Below, piece after piece: positions 25,570 to 33,120 of a DNA stretch of 55,090 nt (position 1 is its first letter; every line of letters begins with the position of its first letter). Position numbers and translations under genes: made by a program. Source of the DNA: Gemmatimonadota bacterium (GTDB taxonomy: Bacteria > Latescibacterota > UBA2968 > UBA8231); assembly GCA_002712305.1 (NCBI GenBank), contig PATE01000102.1, positions 1-55,090 of the forward strand, written 5' to 3'. The notes under the pieces were generated by a model. It searched no databases. It worked only from the letters and a program-made list of their open reading frames with translations, and was not told the origin of the DNA.

Positions 25570-26817
25570 TTATCCCGGTGTTCGGTAGCTGGGAAAGTAG
25601 TCGTAGTCCTCGAGCGAAATCGTCTCGCCGGGTGTCGCCCAGGGGAGGCCGAGTTCGCTGAAGTTCACACCCTGGCCAAATGCGTCCTGCACCGCGTCGG
25701 TCATGCCGCGGATGGCGATCTCACCTTTGGGGCCCTCGCAGCGCAGATCTTCCCCAAGCGGATGAATCGCCGACGATTCGTAGGATCCGCAGGCGATCAG
25801 GGTCTGCGTCCGGGCCACCTCCAGCGAACAGTGTGGGGTCGTGGCCAACGCATCGACTCCTGTCGGAGCCCCCGCTGCAATCCAGTCGATGGCCCCGCCC
25901 ACCGATCGCTCGTCGATCTGGTCCTCAGCATCGAAGCTCTCTACGCGCCCATCATGCCAGCGAACGGTCAGCTGGTTATCGAAGCCGAATTCGAGACGGG
26001 CCGACGTGGTGTCGATGCCGAATCCCGGGTTCGTGCTCTGCTCGGTGGCGTGGCTGACGGCGAAACAGATTTCGATCTGCTCGCGAGTGGTGGTACGAAG
26101 GCTCACCGTGTCTGCTGACCGAATCGGATTGGTGCTATACAACTCAGCCGTGATGGCGACCGGGCTGGCTGACGATTCGACCGTTGCCCCGGCCAGAAAC
26201 CCCATGAGGTTCACCGAATGGGCCAGCGCGTTGTTATGAGGTCCATCCAACACCCACGTGTCGCCTAAGGCCAGCTCGCCAGCCCACCCATTGCGGGAGA
26301 AGTAGTCGTCGCCGCGCGGCCAGCAGCCGAACCCTCTAATCCGCAGTACGCGGCCGAAGCGTTCTTCCACAAGCCAGCGCTTCAGTCGGTGGGTGGAGGG
26401 CTGATACAGGTGCTGAAAACCCACAGCGCAGGCGATGGTGCCGCGATCCCGGGCGGTGATCATGGCGTCTACATCCTGAATACTCCCTGCAGCGGGTTTT
26501 TCAACGAGCACGTTGACACCCGCCTCACAGGTGGCGACCACCATGGGCCGGTGCAAGGGGATCCCCGTGGGGATGCAGAGCAAGTCGACTTTCTGGCGTT
26601 CGGCTGCCAGCAACTGTCGCAGACTGTCATGGACAGCGACGCCTGATTCGTGCAGTGCGCCGATCTCGTCGGCAAACAGATCGTGATCGGGTGGTGGGGC
26701 CACCTGCGCGACATGCTCGGCTCGACCGTCGGCCACGAGACTGGCCAACGCTCGTCGATGGAAACCGGCGAAACCCCCCATGCCGACGATGGCGACGCCG
26801 ACAGGTCTATTCGTCAC
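25570..26817 (-). CDS. Gfo/Idh/MocA family oxidoreductase
   Basis: 415 residues from a GTG at 26817 that overlaps the stop of the preceding enolase-superfamily gene by 11 bases. Rossmann motif GVAIVGMGGFAGFHRRAL, family signature NVLVEKPAAGSIQD and GFQHLYQPSTHRLKRW start the two-domain fold. DGPHNNALAHSVNLMG holds the catalytic-region His. It follows the enolase-superfamily gene, as in sugar-acid pathways where dehydrogenation and dehydration are consecutive. An upstream ATG would lie inside the neighbouring gene and is less likely. Confidence 0.85.
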   Translation of the reverse strand: MTNRPVGVAIVGMGGFAGFHRRALASLVADGRAEHVAQVAPPPDHDLFADEIGALHESGVAVHDSLRQLLAAERQKVDLLCIPTGIPLHRPMVVATCEAGVNVLVEKPAAGSIQDVDAMITARDRGTIACAVGFQHLYQPSTHRLKRWLVEERFGRVLRIRGFGCWPRGDDYFSRNGWAGELALGDTWVLDGPHNNALAHSVNLMGFLAGATVESSASPVAITAELYSTNPIRSADTVSLRTTTREQIEICFAVSHATEQSTNPGFGIDTTSARLEFGFDNQLTVRWHDGRVESFDAEDQIDERSVGGAIDWIAAGAPTGVDALATTPHCSLEVARTQTLIACGSYESSAIHPLGEDLRCEGPKGEIAIRGMTDAVQDAFGQGVNFSELGLPWATPGETISLEDYDYFPSYRTPG

Positions 26818-28039
26818 GTACGACACCTTCCGACTGCACGCGATCATAGATTCCCTTGAACTCGGCGCTCTCATCGTCTTCCCAGATGTGAGAGCGGAAT
26901 CCACGGATCATACCCTCTTCGGTTCCCGTTACCGTCGTCGGCGAGACGTACGATGGGCCGAACCATTTGGTCCCATCGGGCATCTCGAGAACGCCGACGT
27001 GACGAGGCCTCTCCATGGGCTTCTGCTGAGAGCAGCGTTCAACTGCCGCTTCATCGACTTCGATCCCCAACCCTGGGCCCTCTGGGACCGGGGACGATCC
27101 GTCGATGACGGGAAGTGTCGTGGTCGTCACATCCTCTTCATACTGATCGTCGAGGTTGATCGAGTGAGCCGTGTGCGTTGGCAGGACAGCGGCCATGTGC
27201 ATGGCCATCGCCTTGCCCAGCGTGCCAGACTCGTGTTGCAGGATGACCTGGATGTTCGCCTTGCCCAGGGCGAAGCCGCTGGCCACCGTGTCGAACATGG
27301 TCCCCGTCAGCATGAAGATGTCCGCCATTTCGTGCTTGTACTCCTGCATTCCCCCCATGTGCGTGCCGTGCATGATAATGGGAATGCGTGTCTGGCTGCG
27401 GATCTGGCGCCAGCCTTCGATGTCGGTTCGCACGAGTGGATCTTCGATGAACCCGACGATGGGATGGTTGCGCTCCAACTCTGAGATGATGGGCAGGACC
27501 GCCGCCAGGGACCGATTGTGATTGAAATCGTAGTGGATCCGGAATCCAGGCGGTGCCACTTCTTCGGCAAGTTGTGTCTGTTCGAAGACATCGTGCAGGG
27601 GACTTGTGTGGATCTTGAAGATGCGATATCCCTGCTCCGCTGCTCGCTTGATCTCGTCGCGAAAGTGTTCGGGCGACGCCGGGCGCGTCCAGGCGGCGAC
27701 GGAGACCCAGTTGCGGCGCTTGGGCCCGAGCAACTTCCACACGGGGACCTCGAGGGCCTTGCCCATCAGGTCGTAAAGGGCCGTATTCATCCCAGGACCA
27801 AGGGTGAGTGTGTTGTTGATGAAATCGAAGGGCCGCTTGCCGATCAGTTCCTTGCCCGCATCGGGTTCGGGATGCGCCCAGGGGCGCACGCGAGTCTCTC
27901 CCCAGCCTACCAGTCCCGCATCGGTTGCCACTCGATAGAGGATCCGGTGGTCGATGCCATACATATCGACGCGGCGGTGGGCGTAGCGGGATGCGAGGCG
28001 CGGATAGATGGGAATGATGTCGACGTCGGTGATCTTCAT
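26807..28039 (-). CDS. Enolase-superfamily (mandelate racemase/muconate lactonizing) enzyme
   Basis: 410 residues from the ATG at 28039. The capping domain (MKITDVDIIPIYP) is followed by a barrel with GWGETRVRPW, RIFKIHTSPLHD, IHYDFNHNRS and GFIEDPLVRTD. The Asp and Glu metal ligands can be placed. In the usual catalytic KxK motif the second Lys is replaced by His (KIH), and the third ligand region reads IIMHGTHMGG, so chemistry at the active site is atypical. An acid-sugar dehydratase or epimerase is likely, but the substrate is not predictable. It diverges from the TIM-barrel isomerase across 115 bases that hold a promoter on the plus strand. Confidence 0.82.
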   Translation of the reverse strand: MKITDVDIIPIYPRLASRYAHRRVDMYGIDHRILYRVATDAGLVGWGETRVRPWAHPEPDAGKELIGKRPFDFINNTLTLGPGMNTALYDLMGKALEVPVWKLLGPKRRNWVSVAAWTRPASPEHFRDEIKRAAEQGYRIFKIHTSPLHDVFEQTQLAEEVAPPGFRIHYDFNHNRSLAAVLPIISELERNHPIVGFIEDPLVRTDIEGWRQIRSQTRIPIIMHGTHMGGMQEYKHEMADIFMLTGTMFDTVASGFALGKANIQVILQHESGTLGKAMAMHMAAVLPTHTAHSINLDDQYEEDVTTTTLPVIDGSSPVPEGPGLGIEVDEAAVERCSQQKPMERPRHVGVLEMPDGTKWFGPSYVSPTTVTGTEEGMIRGFRSHIWEDDESAEFKGIYDRVQSEGVVRDE

Positions 28040-28074
28040 GGTCTCGCTCCAGTCGCTTGAGGGCGGCGGCAATA

Positions 28075-28103
28075 TTGACATTCGTCCGCCTGCTGTCTAC
28101 CGT
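28075..28103 (+). promoter_or_regulatory. Sigma70-type promoter for the isomerase-dehydrogenase-formamidase set
   Basis: TTGACA (28075-28080), a 17-base spacer and TACCGT (28098-28103). Transcription would start near 28110, giving a 45-base leader to the GTG at 28155. It heads three closely spaced plus-strand genes up to 30917. Confidence 0.55.
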
Positions 28104-28154
28104 GCGGCGCCAATGACTGGATGACAACCCTCACAGATCCCGAAAGGCAAAACA

Positions 28155-28952
28155 GTGAAGATTGGACTCTACGCTTCCATGTTCGGCAAGGGAGTGAATC
28201 CACTTCCGGATATCGAGAGCTTCATCGATCTGGCCTACGAAGAGCGTCTTGATGTGATCGATCTGCGCAGCGATGTCGGTTTCAGCGATCACGATTCGAC
28301 CTATCTCCTCGACACGAAGATGAGCTGTCTCAACAAGGGACTGGCCATCGGATATCTGGCGACGACGGGCCACTTTGTCGGCACTGAGGAGGAACTGCAG
28401 ACCAAACTCGACCGCATTCGCACCGATCTGGACATTGCCGTCAAACTCGGTGCCCCCATGGTTCGCGTGTTCTGTGGTGAAACGCCGGAAGACGCGGCAG
28501 CCGGGAAACGGGAGATCGAGTGTTTCCAGGAGGCCTGTGACGAGGCGGCCCAACGGGGCATTGCCGTGGGGCTGCAGAATCACCCCTGCACCGGGGATGG
28601 CGTGGTGCGACTGATGGAACAGGTGGACCGCAGCAATTTCACCTTCATCCTCGACACAGGACAATGGGTCGGATCACCCGGGCGCCACGCAGGGGAGGCC
28701 CAACCAGGCCACGACATCTATCAGTACATGGAACAGACCGCAAAATACGCCTGTCATGTGCGCGCGAAGTTCTACAAGATTGACTCTGGCGCCGAGGAAT
28801 GGCTCGACTACCCGCGAATCGTCGACATCCTGAAGGCGGCCGATTTCAATGGCACACTGGGTGTAGTTTTCGAAGGCAAGGACATCAATGACTGCGACGA
28901 TCACGACGTGCTGCGCAGGGCGGCGGCACAACTTCGTCAGCTGGCAGGGTGA
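28155..28952 (+). CDS. Sugar phosphate isomerase/epimerase (xylose-isomerase-like TIM barrel)
   Basis: 265 residues starting at GTG, after a CCCGAAAGG stretch. The chain begins MKIGLYASMFGKGVNPLPDI and shows barrel strands ERLDVIDLRSDVGF, APMVRVFCGETPED, IAVGLQNHPC and FTFILDTGQWVGSPG. The last strand, TLGVVFEGKD, carries the conserved Glu. His and Asp ligands at QNHPC and LDTGQW fit the AP-endonuclease 2 fold used by hexulose epimerases. It is 12 bases upstream of the Ldh2 gene and probably acts in the same sugar-acid pathway. Confidence 0.82.
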   Translation: MKIGLYASMFGKGVNPLPDIESFIDLAYEERLDVIDLRSDVGFSDHDSTYLLDTKMSCLNKGLAIGYLATTGHFVGTEEELQTKLDRIRTDLDIAVKLGAPMVRVFCGETPEDAAAGKREIECFQEACDEAAQRGIAVGLQNHPCTGDGVVRLMEQVDRSNFTFILDTGQWVGSPGRHAGEAQPGHDIYQYMEQTAKYACHVRAKFYKIDSGAEEWLDYPRIVDILKAADFNGTLGVVFEGKDINDCDDHDVLRRAAAQLRQLAG

Positions 28953-28964
28953 GGGATATCGACC

Positions 28965-29978
28965 ATGAATCTGCCTCCCGATGAGTTTGTCACCGTATCA
29001 GAAGATCGGGAACTGGCTTTTCTACAGGCCTGTTTCGAGCACGTGGGGGTCGGCGCCGATCATGCCACGGTGATGGCGAGGTTGCTCACCAATTCTGATC
29101 TGCGTGGCGTGCGCAGCCACGGAATCGCCTGGGCGCCCGGCTACTGTCGAAAGTTCAACGAGGGCGATCTGAATACGACTCCCGATATCCGTGTCGTACA
29201 CGAGAACCCGACAACGGTGATCGTCGATGGTGATGGTTTCCTCGGGTACGTGCCCACGATGATGGCTACTGAGGCAGCGATCGCCAAAGCGAAGCAGGTC
29301 GGCGTCGGGCTGGGATTGGTACGGCACATCGGGCACAATGGAGCAGCGGGCCACTACACACGAGTCTGTCGTGACGCTGGATGCATCGGTTTTGCCGTGC
29401 AAGGGTTCCGCGGCGATGGCGAGCGTCGTCATCAGGATCCCAAGCCACCGGCGACCTACACGGGGTTTCCACCCATGTCCTTCAGTATTCCAGCCAGAAA
29501 TGAACCGGCCGTCGTCCTCGACATGGTGGCCCACGTCGTTTCGGGCTACAACGAGCCCGAGTTCGCCGACCTGCCCGAGCGAATCCCGGCCACGTTCTTC
29601 AAGGCCATGGGGCTGGTTGCGACGGCAAATCTTCTCGGTGGCGCGTTGACAGGGTTCACGCAGAACGAAGCAGATGAGATCGCCCGGCGGTTTCCAGGGG
29701 CGACGATGGGTGGCATGGTCCTGGCCATCGACATCGCCTCGGTGGTGCCCGAACAGGTGTTCGGTGCCGAGGTCGATCGATACATCCGTGCTGTATGCGA
29801 GTCCTTTGCGCCGATGCCCGGTCAGGACGAGGTGGTGATGCCCGGGCACATGGAGGAACGTATTCTGGCGCAGCACAAATCCACGGGAATCCGCTTCGGC
29901 GACCGAGAGCAGCAAGCGGCCCAACAGATGCACGACGACTGGGGTGTCCCACTGCCCTGGGATGAGGAGAGGAAGTGA
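28965..29978 (+). CDS. Ldh2-family NAD(P)-dependent dehydrogenase (malate/L-lactate/ureidoglycolate type)
   Basis: 337 residues of the Rossmann-unrelated Ldh2 fold. The catalytic His-bearing segment is GVRSHGIAWAPGYCRK near residue 47, and VRHIGHNGAAGHYTR near 128 is the conserved Ser/His region of the family. Members reduce or oxidise 2-keto and 2-hydroxy acids such as malate, 2,3-diketogulonate and ureidoglycolate. The ATG lies 12 bases after the isomerase stop and the formamidase begins 4 bases after its own stop. This supports one operon converting a hydroxy acid and later an amide. Confidence 0.85.
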   Translation: MNLPPDEFVTVSEDRELAFLQACFEHVGVGADHATVMARLLTNSDLRGVRSHGIAWAPGYCRKFNEGDLNTTPDIRVVHENPTTVIVDGDGFLGYVPTMMATEAAIAKAKQVGVGLGLVRHIGHNGAAGHYTRVCRDAGCIGFAVQGFRGDGERRHQDPKPPATYTGFPPMSFSIPARNEPAVVLDMVAHVVSGYNEPEFADLPERIPATFFKAMGLVATANLLGGALTGFTQNEADEIARRFPGATMGGMVLAIDIASVVPEQVFGAEVDRYIRAVCESFAPMPGQDEVVMPGHMEERILAQHKSTGIRFGDREQQAAQQMHDDWGVPLPWDEERK

Positions 29979-29981
29979 GAG

Positions 29982-30917
29982 ATGAGTGAGGTTCGACGAT
30001 TTACACGCACACCCTACTGCAGTGGAGCCGATGATCCGGAGCGCTCCGCCATCCGCGGTACCCTTCAGTTGGGGGAGACGGTCATCATCGAGACCGCCGG
30101 TGGGCATGACAACGACTACGAGCAGCAGGATTCACTGCAACCGGGGGCGGTCTTCGAAGTCCGGGAACATCGGTATTCCCGTCAGGGCCCCTTCGTCATC
30201 GATGGCATCGAGGCCGGGGACTGGGTGCAGATCGAGATTCTGGACATGGAGGTGGGACCCTACGGCTTCTATCGCAATGGCGGACCTCTGTGGGGGAGTA
30301 TGCGCTGTATCGCGCCCGTACGAGACGGTCTTGTGCATTTTCCGCCCGATTTCGTGGTACCCGCTCGGCCCATGATCGGTTACGTGAGGCTTGAGTCCGT
30401 CGCTGGCTACGAGATCGATAGCGGTGGAAACATGGACTTCAACTCCGTGCAGCCTGGCAGCACCCTGCACATCCGGGCGCAGAAGCGAGGTGGACTCGTG
30501 AGTTTTACCGATGTCCACGCTCGCATGGGAGACGGCGAACTGACGGGTACAGGTGTCGAAATCGATTCAGCCCTGACGATCCGTGTGGATCGTTCTCCCG
30601 GGTTTCCCTGTCATGCGCCGGTGGTCGAGAAGACCCGCCATATCGAGGCCGAAGAGGAATGGCTGACCAGTGGGCAGGGCGGCAACTGGCAGGAGGCGAT
30701 CAAGGCAGCGTGGATCGACATGATCGCGTTGATCAGCGACCGATATGAATGCACCGTGGAGGAGGCGAATCTGATTATCGGCACCATCGCTGATGCGCGG
30801 CCGGGTTATTCGGCGGGTGATCTGAGCAAACGCGGGCGACCCGGAGCCGGTTACATCACTGTGCAATTGGCGGTGACAAAACAACTGCGTCGAACGGGAG
30901 AGGCCTACAAGCCCTGA
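29982..30917 (+). CDS. Acetamidase/formamidase (FmdA/AmdA family)
   Basis: 311 residues. The diagnostic core is EIDSGGNMDFNSVQPGSTLH and FTDVHARMGDGELTGTGVE, the cyclophilin-like fold with the His/Asp metal site used by FmdA/AmdA enzymes. GHDNDY near residue 45 fits the N-terminal active-site segment (usually DNR). These enzymes release ammonia from formamide or acetamide. A GAGGAGAGGAAG stretch precedes the ATG. The gene closes the three-gene set and is separated by 8 bases from the convergent M28 peptidase. Confidence 0.88.
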   Translation: MSEVRRFTRTPYCSGADDPERSAIRGTLQLGETVIIETAGGHDNDYEQQDSLQPGAVFEVREHRYSRQGPFVIDGIEAGDWVQIEILDMEVGPYGFYRNGGPLWGSMRCIAPVRDGLVHFPPDFVVPARPMIGYVRLESVAGYEIDSGGNMDFNSVQPGSTLHIRAQKRGGLVSFTDVHARMGDGELTGTGVEIDSALTIRVDRSPGFPCHAPVVEKTRHIEAEEEWLTSGQGGNWQEAIKAAWIDMIALISDRYECTVEEANLIIGTIADARPGYSAGDLSKRGRPGAGYITVQLAVTKQLRRTGEAYKP

Positions 30918-30925
30918 CGAGGTCT

Positions 30926-33094
30926 TCAGTCCCGAGAGGACAAGTTCATCTCCAGTTCGACTGTGAGGCTCGCGACACGTTCCACCAGGGTGGTCACGGC
31001 GGATGTGTAGGTCTCCTGCCACGCAGCCAGACTTGCCGAGTCACCTTCGAGGATCTCGTATCGCAGTCCGGGCAGCATCCAGGACGCATATCCGCTGAAG
31101 GGATCCGGTGATGCAAACAGGGATTGGCTCCAAGGGCGTCCCTGCAAGCCCGACTCGAGCAGGAAGCTCTTCTCCAGTTGCAGGAGGTGGTCGTTGAGGC
31201 GGCCGAGGGTCACCCGATCAGGGCCGGCCTCGCCAGCGTCGGCCAAGAATCTCTCGCTGGCGTGACGATAGGCCTCGGTGGCGATGAAGAGTTCGGCGAT
31301 CGAGTGATCCAAGGCAGACCAGTCCGCCTCGATGGATTCATCGGTGGCAAGTTGGCGGAGTGTGTGCACGTGTTTCTGCAGATCCACCGCGTATCGCCCC
31401 ACGGCATAGGGTAACAGGTCGGCATTGGCCAGCCGCAGCGCGATTAGACCGTCGATACGAGAAAGGGTTGGGCCGTAGACGAATTCAGGATCACAAAAGG
31501 TCTCGTAAAAGGCGAAATCGTCGTATCCCGAGTGATAGAGCGATGGGCCTCCCATCCCGGGCCATGCCGACGGGATGCCGAGGTGGGTGTAGAAGCCTAC
31601 GTGATCCGATCCGCCGCCCAGGTTTCCGACGGCCGGTTCAACACTTCCCTCTGTGACGGACATCCATCGTGTCAGCACACTGCCCCCATCATCATCGGGG
31701 TGTTCAACTGCACCCGCCGCGTCGATCAGCAATTGCTTGAGCGTCGGTGACGACGAACCACTTGGCCTTGGCCCCGCCACGGCCATATCCGCATTTACAT
31801 AGGCCACTGCGTGTGCGAGTCGGTCTCGATACTGTTCGACAAATTCCGTCGATCCGATGATGCCATACTCCTCGGCATCCCAGTGACAGATGGTGATCGA
31901 TCGACGGGGTGGATGCCGGCGTGACAGCTTTCCGAATGCCTCAGCAAGGGTCAGAAGCATGGCCGTGCCGCCATTCGGATCGACGGCACCAAAGGTCCAC
32001 GCATCGTAGTGTGATCCGAGCAGAATCTCCTGCTCGGGCCAGTCGGTTCCCTCGACGGTGCCACAGACGTTGATGACGCGGACCATCTGATGTGGTTGCT
32101 CGACTTGAATGCGGACGGTCAACTCGTCCGGGCCGGTCAGCCGATAGGCGAAGGGAAGCCCGCCTTGCCACCCTCTTGGTACGGCATCGCCCGTCATACG
32201 CGACAAGATCTGTTCGGCGGCTCCATAGGGAAGGGGGACCACCGGGATCTCAGGTAGGGCTACTTCGGCTGCATCCAGCCGATCTACGTCGGCCACATCA
32301 AGGGGCAGGGCGGCAACAAAGGGCGTCAGCGGATCTCCGCTGTAGGGCAGGGTCTTGATCGAGCCTCTCTGTACCGTGCTCTCATTCCACTGCTTGCCCT
32401 CGGGATAGACCGGCCCACCGCGGTAACCGTAGTTGCCCGGGTCGGAATAGATGATCAGGCCGATGGCCCCTGCCTCCTCAGCGTATTTGGCCTTGAAACC
32501 GCGGAAGTTCCCTCCGTAGCGAGCGATCGCGATGCGTCCTTCGAGGGAGACGCCGATCTCTCGGAGCTGGGCGAAGTCTTCGCGTCGTCCATGATTCACA
32601 TACACCACCGTCCCGGTTACATCACCCGAAGCGGAATAGGCGTTCCAGCCGGGTGTCAGGTCGGGGTGTGCGGAAAAGGGATCCTGCTCGACGATGTATT
32701 CCTGGTCGTTGAGGGGCAGGCGGATGGGTGTGACCAGCGCAACCCTCGACGAGGGAAGATGATGTGGCATCCACGCATCGTATTCGTGCCGCTCTACCCA
32801 CAGACCGGCTTCATCCATGACCGTGGCGAGATAGTCCGCCAAGGCATAGTTGGCCGCAGAACCGGTCGGGTGGGGATCTCGCGTGAGTCTCTCCAGGTGC
32901 GCGCGGTATCCGTCGGCCTGAGGGAGGGGAAGGAAGACCTCTTCCCTCCGATGCTGATCCTGCGAACCCTTGGCGGTAAAACCGGCCAACAACTGGTAGA
33001 CGTCATCGGCCGCGGCAGGTAGAGGACGAAAGCCCTGCAGCAGGAACAGACCCAGAAAGAGACCCAGAGAGAGGGAGCGTTGACGTGAATGCAT
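30926..33094 (-). CDS. M28 peptidase of the glutamate carboxypeptidase II type, exported
   Basis: 722 residues. A signal peptide (LSLGLFLGLFLLQGF, cleavage near PAAADD) starts the chain. A protease-associated insert (about 150-330, with SGDVTGTVVYVNHGRR) follows. The di-zinc site is complete: GSHYDAW (His), AVDPNGGTAM (bridging Asp), WDAEEYGIIGS (catalytic Glu and Glu ligand), VNADMAV (Asp) and YHSGYDD (last His). A helical dimerisation domain like that of transferrin receptor or PSMA fills residues 580-722. It would trim gamma-glutamyl or dipeptide ends outside the cytoplasm. It sits 26 bases after the PDZ/solenoid gene in the same direction. Confidence 0.9.
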   Translation of the reverse strand: MHSRQRSLSLGLFLGLFLLQGFRPLPAAADDVYQLLAGFTAKGSQDQHRREEVFLPLPQADGYRAHLERLTRDPHPTGSAANYALADYLATVMDEAGLWVERHEYDAWMPHHLPSSRVALVTPIRLPLNDQEYIVEQDPFSAHPDLTPGWNAYSASGDVTGTVVYVNHGRREDFAQLREIGVSLEGRIAIARYGGNFRGFKAKYAEEAGAIGLIIYSDPGNYGYRGGPVYPEGKQWNESTVQRGSIKTLPYSGDPLTPFVAALPLDVADVDRLDAAEVALPEIPVVPLPYGAAEQILSRMTGDAVPRGWQGGLPFAYRLTGPDELTVRIQVEQPHQMVRVINVCGTVEGTDWPEQEILLGSHYDAWTFGAVDPNGGTAMLLTLAEAFGKLSRRHPPRRSITICHWDAEEYGIIGSTEFVEQYRDRLAHAVAYVNADMAVAGPRPSGSSSPTLKQLLIDAAGAVEHPDDDGGSVLTRWMSVTEGSVEPAVGNLGGGSDHVGFYTHLGIPSAWPGMGGPSLYHSGYDDFAFYETFCDPEFVYGPTLSRIDGLIALRLANADLLPYAVGRYAVDLQKHVHTLRQLATDESIEADWSALDHSIAELFIATEAYRHASERFLADAGEAGPDRVTLGRLNDHLLQLEKSFLLESGLQGRPWSQSLFASPDPFSGYASWMLPGLRYEILEGDSASLAAWQETYTSAVTTLVERVASLTVELEMNLSSRD

Positions 33095-33120
33095 GAAGAG
33101 AGGTTCCTGCTGTGAGGTGC

